From assembly GCF_000687475.1 (NCBI RefSeq), contig NC_057321.1, forward strand, positions 1-64,000: DNA of 64,000 bases, in the 5' to 3' direction. The stretch's first letter is position 1, and each line of letters begins with the position of its first letter. Shown here in pieces: positions 1 to 11,274 of this stretch. The stretch is from Ustilaginoidea virens. Its lineage: Eukaryota; Ascomycota; Sordariomycetes; Hypocreales; Clavicipitaceae. The position numbers and the translations under genes were made by a program. Below the pieces are notes generated by a model. That model did no database searches. It had not been told where the DNA came from and was given only the letters and a program-made list of their open reading frames with translations.

Positions 1-64
1 CCCTAACCCTAACCCTAACCCTACCCTAACCCTAACCCTAACCCTACCCTAACCCTAACCCTAA
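1..64 (+). repeat. telomere repeat tract (CCCTAA)
   Basis: The window begins with the C-rich telomere strand, as expected for a left chromosome end. The tract is compound: three CCCTAA units plus one short CCCTA, this 23-base block repeated twice, then three more CCCTAA units. Telomere identity is certain; whether the regular CCCTA units are biological or a read artefact cannot be decided here. Confidence 0.97.
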
Positions 65-303
65 CCTATACATATATATAGCCGCATCTTTCCGCCTAAG
101 GCGCCACTAACGCGGCCGGCGGAGAAGCTGCCTTGCATATAGAGCGTGGCTATAATATTAAGGCGAAAGGTGATCTCCTTCCTAGCCATATAGCCCTAGG
201 CGTCGACCCTACTATTATATAGGGTCTATAAATAGGCCCGGTTGGCCGCCTAGGCTGCTTTAACCTTAGACCGCGGCGGCGCGCCGGCTCTGATCGCCCT
301 ACC
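65..303. other. subtelomeric DNA without a recognised gene
   Basis: Sequence between the telomere and the first relic. It is rich in TpA and poor in CpA/TpG, like the rest of the first 25 kb. I see no gene or telomere-associated repeat in it. Confidence 0.6.
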
Positions 304-2284
304 CTAGTTATAGCCCGCGATATATATCTTATCTACTACAGCCTTAGGCAGGGCGAGCGTCGCTATCTCGGCATTAGCATAGAGCTTATAGTCGCTAAAT
401 ATACTGCCGAAGAGCTCTTTATATAAGTAGTAGCCTTTAGCCCATACGATGCCTATCTTACGGCAGAGCGGGTAGCCGGGGTGCAGGTAGGCGGCGCCCT
501 GCCTAATAACGCCGCGGGCCTTGCCTATATAGGTGGCCGCCTTACGCATACTATAGGAGTAGAAGAGGCTCTTATTTAGCTTAATATCGAGGGAGGGCTT
601 ATATAATATATAGTAATACTACTCTATATACGCGTGCTTTTATAGTAGCGTTACGCCGCTAAAAGTATCGCTATCCTTATCGTTATTATCATTAATATCG
701 CCACTATCTTTATAGTCGCAGTCGATCTCTATAGTATTATCGTAAGCCTTAGCCCGCCTAGCCTGCCCGGCCTGCCTAGCCCTTTTAGCCGTATCGCAGA
801 AGCTAATATCGACCTAGGTAAACTAGGGATCGATATAGCCTAGCTCGAGGGAGCCTAAGATAGCAGCGCTAAAGCTCTTTAGCGCTAACTCTACTATCTC
901 GCTAATTATAATATTTTTTATATCGTGCGCCTAGAAGAGGAGCTTAGGGTGCTTAAAGTAGTAAACTATCCTACCTAACGCCAGTATAACCTCGATAGAG
1001 CCGCAATGCCGGCAGAGGTCGTGCTATATATCGTCTAAATGCTCGCCGGGAATAGTATAGCGTAGGTAGTATTAGCCGGGCCTTTCGCCCTTCTACAGCA
1101 CGGCTATATCTGCCGGCCCTATATATATGGCCCTATACCGCTCTTGGTTAGACTGCGATTTAGCCTTTACTATAGCGAATAATATAGGCATCTCCTGCGT
1201 ATAATATTGCGGTATATGGCCGCGGATGGCCAGCAGTAGGGCGTTGTCTATAAACTCGGCCTGCCTCTAGTAGCTTAAGGTAAACGGTTGGCTGCCCTAC
1301 TTGCTGCCAGGCATAATATAGGCGTTTAGGAAAAGGATAAAGATAGAGAAGGTAATACCGCAAAACGCTATAGCATAAGAGCCTAGGTAGGTATAATATA
1401 TCCTCCCCAGCTAGACGCTATAGGGCTAAATCACCTGATTACTTTAGATAGATAGTATAAAGGGCGGCATAAGGGAGACGCGTATATATATCGACGGCGG
1501 GACTATAGCGAGCAATATAGCCCTTATCTAGCTGCTATCGATATCCTATATACGGCGGATCTCTATATTATATAGGCGCGCGAGGGCCTTCTATATAGCC
1601 TCTAGCGAGATAAGCAGTTTTAATATTAGCCCGAAGCGTATAGGCTACAGCCGCTCTTAGTCGGCCTTAGCGCTAGCCCCTATAGCTACCTAACGAGCGG
1701 AAAACTAATAAGTGGACGATTAAAGAGGGTTAACCGCAAGCAGTTATATAATAGTATCGCGGTTAAAACTAAAGGAGTCTGCCGTATCTTAGAAGTCGCT
1801 GGGGCTTAGCCTGGCGGCCCTATTGCCCTTAGGATTATCGCTATTATCGCTACTATTATTACTATCGTTATTCTCTCGTATGCTATAGGAGCATAAGGGT
1901 TAGAATACCTTTTAGAAGATAGTCTTATATGCCGAGGCCTACCGCTATAGGAACTCGTCGCCTTTATTATTGCTGCTAATATCGCTATATTCGATCCTAC
2001 TATTACCGAGGTATTATCTAGCTTAGTCTATAATTATAAGAAGCAGGTCACCCCTATTAAATAGGGGCCTAGCTAATAGATTAGGCGATAATGGCGGGAT
2101 TATAGAAGGATAATATAGCGGCTCGCTATCGGTCTCCTTAAGGCTGCTATAGTATTCTGGCTGTGGCAGGCTATTATTGAAGCCCTATCCGCCGATACTA
2201 TTACCGGGGCTATAATTAGTCTGGCTTTTTTTATAGTATTCTATTAGATAGAGAAGATAGGGGTACTACCTAGTATCGCCGCCG

Positions 2285-3015
2285 GCATCTAGTATAAAAT
2301 TATTATCCGCTCTAATGCTATCGCGGCCGGTATCTATTATAGCATTATTATCCGCTCTAGTGCTATTATAGCTAATATCCGTTATAGTTTCGTTATCCGC
2401 TCTAGTACTATTGCGGCCGGTATCCGTTATTATATCGTTATCCGCTCTACTATTGCGGCCGGTATTTATAGCGTTATTATCCGCTCTAGTGCTATTATAG
2501 CTGATATCTATTATTATATCGTCATCCGCTCTACTATCGCGGCCAGTATTTATAGCATCGTTATCTGCTCTAGTGCTATTATAGCTAATATCTATTATTA
2601 TATCATTATCCGCTCTAGTGCTATCGCGGCCGGTATCTATTACAGTATTATTATCCGCTCTACTATTGCGGCCGGTATCTATTATAGTATTATTATCCGC
2701 TCTACTATTACGGCCGGTATCCGTTATAGTATCGTTATCTACTCTAATGCTATTATACCCGGTATTTATTATAGTATCGTTATCTACTCTACTATTACGG
2801 CCGGTATCCATTATAGTATCGTCATCCGCTCTACTATTACGGCCGGTATCTATTATAGTATCGTTATCCGCTCTAGTGCTATCGCGCCCGGTATCTGTTA
2901 TAATATTATTATCCGCTCTACTATTACGGCCGGTATCTATTATAGTATCGTTATCTGCTTTAGTACTATCGCGCCCGGTATCCGTTATAGTATCGTCATC
3001 CGCTTTAGTATTATT
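2285..3015 (-). repeat. degenerate 42-45 bp minisatellite inside the telomeric gene relic
   Basis: About 15 tandem units built on a core reading CCGCTCTAGTGCTAT on the plus strand. On the minus strand they encode an Asp/Asn/Thr-rich 14-15-residue repeat. Unit length stays a multiple of three, which kept the surrounding frame open. Most differences between units are C/T or G/A transitions. Confidence 0.9.
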
Positions 3016-3551
3016 AGCTACTAGTATATATTCTTGTTCTTCGGTATCGCTCTTGCTATCTAAGTTTAGTATAACCCTAGTATTATTATATAATATAGTA
3101 GGGTCGCTAGCTGCTAGGGTATATTTGCGCTCTTTAGTATCGCTTTTACTATCCGAGTTTAGTATAACCCTACTATTATTATCTATTTGAGCCAAATTAT
3201 TAGCTATTAGGGTGTTCTAATGCTCCTCAGTCTCGCTCTCGCTATATAAATCTAGTATAACTATAGTATCGCCTTGCGGTCTAGGTAGGGTATTAGCAGC
3301 TACTGAGCCTACATTTTATAGGATATATAGCCCTTCTATCGATATAGTAAGTGACTGTATATTGCCTTAGTACTGCATATAGGCCTCTTTACGCCTAATA
3401 TAACGCTCTAGGGCGCCTAATGCCGAGCTTCTAGCGACCGCTATATAAGGCTTTAATATAAAGGCAAGATAGTTAGCAATAGGGGATAGCCAGCAGAGAG
3501 GCAGGGCTATAGATGCGGCTAGGGATATAGTGCTGCGGCTACTTAAGGCCG

Positions 3552-3890
3552 GTCTAGCGGATAGCCTTAGTGATATCCTTCGCAGGCCGGTATATAAAGA
3601 GGCTATAGATAGGGCCGGCAATATGCTACCGCGTTAGCTCGAGGCTAGTCTAGCGGATAGCCTTAGTGATATCTTTTGCGGGTTAGCATATAGAGAGGCT
3701 ATAAATAGGGCTAGTGATGCGCTGCCGTATTAGCTCGAGGCTAGTCTGGCAGATAGCCTTAGTAATATCCTTTGCGGGCCGGTATATAGAGAGGCTGTAG
3801 ATAGGGCCGGCGATGCACTGCCGTATTAGCTTGAGGCTAGTCTGGCGGATAGCTTTAGTAATATCTTTTGCGGCGCGGCCCGTACTAGCT
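3552..3890 (-). repeat. 96-bp tandem repeat (32 codons)
   Basis: Three complete units start at 3,552, 3,648 and 3,744, with a partial fourth from 3,840. The spacing is exactly 96 bp each time. The units are in the reading frame of the telomeric relic and encode a Leu/Ser/Arg-rich repeat (core LRLSARPALSS). Confidence 0.9.
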
Positions 3891-4285
3891 GCTCCTACTG
3901 TAAAGGCTGGTTATCCTGAATAGCTTCGTTTAAAGTATTTACTGCCCTTTGCGCGCGCTACTGCCGCTGCCTAGTATTCTTATGCTATCGTTGTATTATA
4001 GGATTAACCTGGGGGCGGCCATAAGGACGCTTAGGGGGGGTTACTTTTATAAGGCTTGTAGCAAGCGCGCGGGATAATATGCTTCTTAGTATAGGGTGGT
4101 AAGTGTGTATATCCTTTTTATTTAATAAATATAAGAGGCTGGCACTACTGCTTTCTAGAGTACTAAAGGTAAGTAGGAATATATAGTAAGGTTGGTAGTT
4201 ATATAGAAAGAGGGTAAAGAAAAGAAAAGTTTTATATTATTGCTATATTAACCTTTACTATTACTGTATGAATATACTAGAGAAG

Positions 4286-4391
4286 AGCCGGCTGCTTCCC
4301 CTACCCTATCTATTAGCGTAGACTGGCGTATAATTTAGTATAGAAAAGCCGGCTGCTGCCCCTACCCTATTATTAGCGTAGACTGGCGTAT
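4286..4391. repeat. 61-bp tandem duplication
   Basis: The segment beginning AGCCGGCTGCTTCCCCTACC at 4,286 recurs at 4,347 with a few differences. No function is apparent; it lies just upstream of the telomeric relic. Confidence 0.85.
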
Positions 4392-5062
4392 GACTAGCGT
4401 ATACTCTGCGTTTATTCTAGTAGCTAGCCAATAGGGGTGCGGTTTATATGCCAGATTTAAATCGTATAAAGGATATAAGTTATATATACGGTCGCGTGCG
4501 AGGTAGTATGTAATAAGTAGTGGTGCGGCTCTATAGGGCTGCCTATACACCCTATAAAAGAGTATAGGGAAAAGCGGGTTTACTATATATATAATAGTCG
4601 CGGTGATTAGGCAATTGCGATATTAATTCTATTTGGTAATATAAGGGATATATGGCAAAGAAGGCGCTATAAGGCTACAAAGGAAAGCATAGCATATTGC
4701 CTATGCCTTACCCCTTACCTTATTGATATAGGCCTGCTATGGTAAATAAAGTAAAGGTTATAGTATAAAAAGGAGCGTTTCACCTAACTATAATAGTATA
4801 GTAAATAATTTACGGCGTGCTAACCTGGCTACCTTCTTTTTACTATATAGTATCTACTATAGTAAGTGGTTGGATGGCTTAGGGCGACGCATTTCGGTAT
4901 AGTGCTGACTTATCTCTCTATTATATTTGCTATTTTATAGCACGCCTTGCTAGTATATTATTAAAATCCGACCGCTTTCTATCTAGGCGGCAGCATAAGG
5001 CATTAGCGCGCCGCCCCTAGCGCCGCTACTAATAGTCTTTATATAATATTAACCTCTTTATT
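4392..5062. other. RIP-type AT-rich spacer
   Basis: TpA-rich sequence with no frame that reads as protein for more than about 60 codons. No repeat was noticed. Confidence 0.5.
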
Positions 5063-6159
5063 AGGCTTATCCGGACCGAGAATGCTTATTGGTCTAAAAT
5101 TGAGGAGAAATATAGGGATATATTCGATATACTATATAACTAATAGGGCTTATAGGATAAAGCGCATAATCTAAAGGTAGACTTCCTATTAGGGGATTAT
5201 TTACTACCCCAGTCGTTTAATTAAATAGCTTTAGGAAAGAAAGAGATTATAAGGTTGGTTAATTATAGTAAGAATCCTAATAGGTTAGAAAACGATATCG
5301 ATTCAGATGGGAAACCTATTAATACTTTATACTAGTTGCCTTTAGCTCTATATACAATTAATTATCTATGCCTTGCAATATATATTGCCCCGGAAAGTAA
5401 GAAGTATCTATATGCTAAGCCGCCCTAATACTTGATTTCTATACGATATTATATATAGCAAGATATGCCGAAAGAAATACCCTATGCCCCTTTTATAAGT
5501 GCGCTACTATAATTATATATGGCTTAGCTATTATTAGTTAGAGGGGAAAAAACAGAAAAAGAAAAAGGCCGCCTTACTATTCTAGTAACTAATAGTAAGA
5601 AAAGGCATATATAAGGAACTCGGTAGCATCCTATATACGCAAAAGGTGCTACTCGTTAATTAGTCTGCCTTATATAAAGTCTATCGCCGCATCTATATAG
5701 ATAGATTGTTCTTTAAGGGTTGCCTATCTAATTATATTATACAGCTGATTATTATAATATCTAATAAAGCTAAAGAAAAATATCGATTCTAACTTAAAAT
5801 CGTTTATAAGTAGTATATAATCGGGGTTATTTATATCGCTGCTAATAGTACTCTCTTCGTCGTAGACTATATACACGATTCTCTAGTATATCTTGCGTAT
5901 ATAAAGGTAATAATTAATTAGTTTTATCTTAGTTTAGCATTTTGCGTAAGGCCTATAGCGATAGCAAATATAGCAGACGGTAGATCCTTCTTCTATAAGG
6001 CAGATATTAAGGCCATAGTGGTATATAATTATAAAGCAGGGGAAGTAGGGATCCCTCTCGTTAGTTATAGCATTTTAGGCCGTAGTCGTAGGCGGGATAA
6101 AGTATAGCAATATACGATATATAAAATATTAGTTGCTAGCGGGGAAATAGTATTATAAA
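5063..6159 (+). pseudogene. RIP-inactivated gene relic, unknown family
   Basis: The plus strand reads as protein in two blocks. The first runs from about 5,063 to 5,615 and contains stretches such as KIEEKYRDIFDIL and YLLPQSFN. The second runs from about 5,664 to 6,159 and contains NSTLFVVDYIHDSLVYLAY and NIADGRSFFYKADIKA. Nearly all stops are TAG/TAA, consistent with mutated Gln codons. The blocks are one frame apart; the switch between 5,615 and 5,664 could be a short intron (GTAGCA...TTAATTAG) or a frameshift. I do not recognise the family. About 350 codons survive. Confidence 0.6.
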
Positions 6160-6199
6160 GAGGATAAAAAGGAAGAAAGGCAGGATATATTAAGACTTG

Positions 6200-6420
6200 C
6201 TTATATAAAAGAGGAAAAGAGAGAAAAAGGTAAAGTAAATAGTAGGATAAGAAAAAAAGAGTATAAATTATAATAAGGGGGAAAGAAAGGAAGAAGGGAG
6301 GGAGAAGTTAAGGCTTTATATAGGAGAAAGAAATTAAGGGAATAAGAGTAAAAGTAAAGGGAAAGTAAAAGTAAAAAGGCAAAAAGAAGGTAAAAGGAAA
6401 ATAAAGGCAGGAAATACATT
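6200..6420 (+). repeat. homopurine (GA-rich) tract
   Basis: Almost pure A/G on the plus strand, with GGAAAGAAAGG-like runs. The Phe/Leu/Ser-rich antisense frame is a by-product of this composition, not a gene. Confidence 0.85.
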
Positions 6421-6807
6421 AATTCTCTACTTTAATAGGCCTTACTTCTACTACTAAATAAGCGAGCACATACAATAAGGTTAAGTATACAGCTATGAAT
6501 TACGGGTGGTTTTAGTTCGGACCTATAAGTCTAAGCCGGTTCTCCTACTTGCCTACTTTATCGCTATTCTATCGTGCTTTATTGTCTACGATATATAGAT
6601 CCTATAAAATAGTAATAATACTTTCTCTATAGACTATAGTAATAAGTAATACTCTAATAGTGTCTCTATACTATTAATTAACTAAAAGGGATAAAAAGGG
6701 TAAGAGTAGATATAAAGGCGAGATATAGGGCTATAGTGCTATAGGTTCTATAGAAAGTATTTATAATACCACGCGCTATATACTATTATAAGGTGCTATC
6801 TGCTGCG

Positions 6808-7110
6808 ATGCCCCCCTCTGTATTCTAGCAGCTTAGAATAAAGCTGGCAAGCTTTACTATTAGGGAGGTTAGTATAGAGGTCTTTATAGAGTAGGTAGTC
6901 GTAGAGACTATATATATCGGTAGGCATTCTTTATATTACTAGAAGACTTTAACTACTATGCCCCCCCGGTTAAGTTATAATAATTAATGTGTCTTATTCT
7001 TATATATAATAATAAACTATTATATAGAGCCTACTAGGGAAGAGGGAGAAGAGGATTATCGGGTCGGAATTATATTAGACTAAGGTCTTAGATTAACCTA
7101 GGTTTCTAAT
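6808..7110 (+). pseudogene. short RIP-inactivated coding fragment, unknown
   Basis: From an ATG at 6,808 the frame reads MPPSVF, then after a TAG (ancestral Gln) QLRIKLASFTIREVSIEVF, and later TTMPPRLSYNN. It continues with an acidic stretch (EPTREEGEEDYRVGIILD). The stops are TAG/TAA only. It is either a small gene or the first exon of a larger one. The family is not recognised. Confidence 0.4.
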
Positions 7111-7639
7111 ATCTAATACCCCTATCCCCATTAGAACATAATTAGGCATATAGGCTGGGCCGCGCTGCTTATATAGTAGTCACTATAGTATGTATATGCA
7201 ACCTTAGTAGGTTAGGGGGCGACGCTATAGTGCGACTATACGGCCCGGTTGGGACCTATAGGTCTAAACCACCCTACCGCCCGTATAGCTTATTATATTA
7301 CGGCGCATATATATAGTGATATACTCTTAATTCGTGGTTAGCTATATAGGTATACATCTATCTATGCTGTGTGTTTGCGTCTAACGTAATACTATACTAA
7401 GTAAAAATATATCCCCCTATAGTCGTTCGATAAAACATAAAGTAAAATGCCTACAAATGCACTTAAGTTGTATGCCGAGTAATATAGCCCCCCCCTTTAG
7501 TATCAGCTAAAAACGAAAAAAACAAAATAAAACGCTACCTTATATTTCCTATTAGTGGTTAATAAAAATAAAAAAAGTAAATCACCTCCTACTGCCGCAC
7601 GCTTAGCGGCGTATATTTATATTATTAATACTTATAAGT

Positions 7640-8672
7640 TAAATTATACTCCTATAATATAATATCATCTTCGAAGTAGAATCTATCTTTAAAATAGCTA
7701 CTGCTATAGTTATTGTATGCGGTATCTTTTGCGTCGCTATTATTATAGGCGCTAGAATAGGTGCTAATGCCTATTTTTATAAATTCTTAATCCTTATCTA
7801 TATCGTAGAGTATGCTATTAGTAGGTAAGGGGGGGGGGGATGCGATGCTGCTAATGCGGGAAGAAGCAATACTACTAGGGGGGGGAGGGATATAGCGGAG
7901 TAATTATATAGGGTATAATCGGCTAAAGCACTCCTAATGCTATTAGTAAAGAGACTTAGCGATATCCCTTTTAAAGTCCTAATAGGCTAAATAGGGATAG
8001 TATATAGAAGGGTTTATAATATACAAAAAATGCTTCTAGTATATAGCCTTTTTGAACTCTATCGCCTCGATATATAGCATTTATAGGCGTCTTTCGGCTA
8101 TTGCGAAATATTAGAAGAATATAGCTACTATAGATTGGAACGCTAGTATTATCGTTATTATTAATATTTTATTAGCGCTAGGCGGGCAGGCGGTGGTACT
8201 ATCGACTAGCTTCTAAAGGCTAGTTCTATTATATATTATATCGAGGAGCGTAAGATATTTACCGGCTAATATCTCCTAGCGTATAATTAACTTACTCTTT
8301 CTAAGGTAGTAGCAGCCATAGAGTAAATACTAATTGCAGGAGCTACCGTCTTATATGCTAATATAGTATAGGAACCTAAAGATAAATCCATTGCATATAT
8401 AGTTATAGTATAGCTGTGCGGGCGATATTTATATAAGAGTATCCTGGTCTTCTATTTAGATAGTTTTATCGGTAAGCCTATTAGGCAGATAGGTTTAAGC
8501 GTCTAGTCTACTAGTGATCCTCTTATAGGTTAATATATAAAGGTTCGTAAATAGCTCATCGAATGCACTAAATAATACTATAGGGATAATTAACTCTTTC
8601 TCTATACCGTATTTTATAGTATCTATAGCCAAGGTAGGTTAAGCTATTATATCTGTTTTAATTATCGGTATA
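7640..8672 (-). pseudogene. RIP-inactivated gene relic (~340 codons), unknown family
   Basis: One minus-strand frame reads coherently from about 8,672 to 7,640. Segments include KYGIEKELIIPIVLFSAFDE, FTNLYILTYKRITSRLDA, then STTACPPSANKILIITIIL and FKKAIYQKHFLYIINPSIYY. Stops are TAG/TAA at positions that fit former Gln codons. There is a poly-purine tract just beyond its 5-prime end. I do not recognise a domain. Confidence 0.6.
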
Positions 8673-8762
8673 AAAAAAAAGAAAGGAGGAATAAAAGGGG
8701 AAGAAAAAAGAAAAAAAAAGAGAGAAAAAGAACGAATTTATAAAAAAAAAAAAAAAAAAAAG
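8665..8762 (+). repeat. purine/poly-A tract
   Basis: A GA-rich run that ends in an uninterrupted poly-A of about 20 bases (8,741-8,761). It lies directly upstream of the minus-strand relic. Confidence 0.9.
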
Positions 8763-9102
8763 TAGGTATTAAGATAAAATATAGTTAGATTATATATATA
8801 TGATTCTCTATTATCTATAATAAGAGTAAATAAGCTACGATAGTAGTTCCTATATAATTCTATAGTAACTTAAGAGTATTAGGTAAGTCGGCGCACCGAA
8901 TTATAAGGCATACCCCGCTTTTCCCCGCACTAGGAGTTACTAGCCCTACTGTAGGACCCATAGTAGCAGAGCCGCACTAGTAGAGCCGCACTACTATGCC
9001 TACTAGTATATAGGCTATTTTATTAGGGCTCGCGCGTTATCCTCTGCCTATTACTTATGCACTCTAGTGCTTATGACTTCTATATATATAGTAGTCTAAG
9101 GG
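8763..9102. other. RIP-type spacer
   Basis: AT-rich sequence, slightly more GC-rich after 8,900. No gene seen. Confidence 0.5.
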
Positions 9103-9603
9103 GCCGGTTAGGACCTATAGGTCCGAATAGGTCTGCGCTAGTATATACTAGCCTATGCCAAAGGTTACCGCAGTCGTGGGCCGATATAAGCCATATATTA
9201 TGGTATGTCTATAGTAGATTCTATGATATAGGTTATATTAGGATCTAGTGGCCTATATAGCCGGTTAGGACCTGCAGGTCCGAATAGGTCTATACTAGTA
9301 TATACTAGCCTATGCCGAAGGTTACTATAGTCGTGGGCCGATATAAGCCATATATTATGGTGCGTCTATAGTAGATTCTATAATATAGGTTATGTTGGGA
9401 TCTAGTGGCCTGCGTGGCCGGTTAGGACCTATAGGTCCGAACAGGTCTATGCTAGTATATACTAGCCTATGCCAAAGGTTACTACGGTCGTAGGCCGATA
9501 TAAGCTATATATTATAGTGCATCTATAGTAGATTCTATAATATAGGCTATATTAGGACCTAGTAGCGTGTATAGCCGGTTAGGACCTATAGGTCCGAATA
9601 GGC
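9103..9603. repeat. 157-bp tandem satellite containing a GGACCT..AGGTCC palindrome
   Basis: Units start at 9,103, 9,260, 9,417 and 9,574, each exactly 157 bp apart; the fourth is incomplete. Each begins GCCGGTTAGGACCT and carries a 14-bp palindrome. The second unit keeps GGACCTGCAGGTCC (9,268-9,281), while the others read GGACCTATAGGTCC, the product expected if RIP hit both strands of TGCA. Confidence 0.95.
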
Positions 9604-10457
9604 CTAGGCGAGCCTATATACGAGGAGTATACAATCGTTTGCGAATATAGGAACCCTATATAGTAGTATAGTATCTCTATAGTGTATTACTTGCTTTAGG
9701 CTGTATTAGTATACGCGATACTAGGAGTCTGGTTCGGATGTATAGGTCTAGATAGGCCTATACTGGCCTATATATTAGGCAACCTTCGCTCGGTTAGTCT
9801 ATAGAGGCAGCTATAAGGGAGGAGTAATTAGTCGGGGATAGGCGGCAGGCTTTATCCCCTCCTACGATAACTCTAAGGCTAAATCTACCAGCCCCTACTA
9901 AAACCCACTTTAGGCTTTATAAGTAAGCTGCTATTACTAGGGTGGTATATTAAAAGGTCGGCTAGGATAAGACCGGCTAGGCTAAGACTGGTTATATAGC
10001 CGATAGGATAGGCGCTACTAATAGGGGCGGCACTAGGTGGCCAGTTCAAACCTGCAGGTCCGAAGCTTCACCTAGTCTATGTATATAGGAGGGTTACCTA
10101 TATAGCTATGCTGCCCTATATATATAGGTAGGTGCCTTATCTAAGGGAAAGAGGCCGGTAAAAGGTTAAAGGCCGCGATCGGGCATTACTATATATCTTA
10201 GCAATATGGTATATGCAAGTGCCCTAGCTACCTAACCTATATATATGCTTCGAAGAGGGAGAGCAGTAGGAATAAGCGAGCTATCTATTATACGATAAGG
10301 ATGCGGATATAGCAGTAATGCTTAGCGTGGCGCGGCGATATATAGCGCACTATATATAAAGGCCTAATATAATTAGGTATACTAAACGATATCTACTTTG
10401 CTGGAAATAGAATATTAGAATCGGTAGTTATATTAGCCTAGCTATAATAACTATGCC
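9604..10457. other. RIP-type spacer with scattered palindrome motifs
   Basis: No readable gene. Degenerate copies of the GGACCTGCAGGTCC palindrome occur near 9,735 and 10,046. The stretch ends at the solo LTR. Confidence 0.6.
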
Positions 10458-10789
10458 TATTGGAATCGCTATTGTAAGGTGCCTAATTGGGCATATACTG
10501 CGATAGATATGCCGCGCGCTGCTGCGCACGATATGGCCACTTTTGCCCGTTTACCCCCTATGCCTAGTAGGGCATACGGGCAGCCCGGCCCGACCGCGCT
10601 AAAGCATGTGACTATAGCACGCGTATAACCGAGGCTATATTATATAATTCCTCTCTTTTGCCTCTTTCCTACTTTCTTAGATAGTTATTAGCAAAATAAT
10701 AGAATACCTTTACTTCGTGATCAATAGGTATATTATACTATACGCGCGACCCTATATATAAATAGGTACCCCTTAATATAGCACCAATA
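10458..10789 (+). mobile_element. solo copia LTR, RIP-mutated
   Basis: This 332-bp segment aligns along its length with the LTRs at 24,994, 47,234 (reverse) and 51,895. It starts TATTGGAATCGC (ancestral TGTYGGAATCGC) and ends CCAATA (ancestral CCAACA), so both ends differ from the LTR consensus only by RIP transitions. The flanking five bases, ATGCC and GTGCT, differ only by transitions and could be a decayed target duplication. No internal element sequence is attached. Confidence 0.85.
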
Positions 10790-11274
10790 GTGCTAGTATA
10801 GAATGGTTCTTACGTGCAAGGATGCACCGATATATAGTGGCGGAATCGACTCGCTATACGTGCTTAGGTCAGGTGGCCGCCTATCACCTGACTTACAGTA
10901 GCCCGCGGTATGTATATATCACCAATAGGTGCCCCACCAAGGCTTATAGTCCCACTATATAAAACACACATATCATCGGCTTTATATACATCCCGAATTT
11001 AAATATATGCACTAAACCTATACTTATTAATGCCGACTAGGAGCTAATACTGCTAACTATAAGCTAATGCCTAGTAGGAGTATTATATATTTATAACCTT
11101 ATCTCCCTTCTTTTATTGCTTATTATCTTATTAATTATACTTATATAAATCCTTATTATTAAATGCCTCTGCTTTTATATCCTCTACCTCTGCTATATTT
11201 CCTATTTCTATTTTAGTTGCAATAGACCCTAGAGTGGCTTATATAAAGCCTTTTTCCCGGAAAGCCTATTAACT
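10790..11274. other. RIP-type spacer
   Basis: AT-rich sequence following the solo LTR. There are short runs of readable codons but no coherent frame. Nothing further seen. Confidence 0.45.

Larger units (their letters stand above)
304..4230 (-). pseudogene. telomere-adjacent ~1,300-codon gene relic, RIP-inactivated, family unknown
   Basis: Read on the minus strand in one frame, this stretch stays coherent from about 4,230 to the TAG just below 304. The stops inside that I read are TAG or TAA, as expected where RIP turns CAG/CAA into stop codons, and I found no frameshift along the frame. From the N-terminus it shows a proline/arginine-rich start, a Gln-rich segment, a 32-residue tandem repeat, a longer 14-15-residue Asp/Thr-rich tandem repeat (RADNDTIIDTGRDST type), a Ser/Asn/Asp-rich linker, then a globular C-terminal half. 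That half contains a possible zinc-binding motif, DLCRHCGS, near 980-1,020, preceded by a His-containing segment. Family unknown. Its position recalls telomere-linked gene families such as RecQ-type TLH helicases, but I saw no helicase motif. The start codon was not located. Confidence 0.8.

Noticed and set aside
2618..3190. 190-codon plus frame with LLLRPVSIIVS repeats
   Set aside because: Antisense of the Asp/Thr-rich minisatellite that belongs to the minus-strand telomeric relic, whose frame continues on both sides.
6201..6419. 72-codon minus frame rich in Phe/Leu/Tyr, resembling a membrane protein
   Set aside because: It is the translation of a homopurine tract on the other strand; the hydrophobicity follows from T-rich codons.
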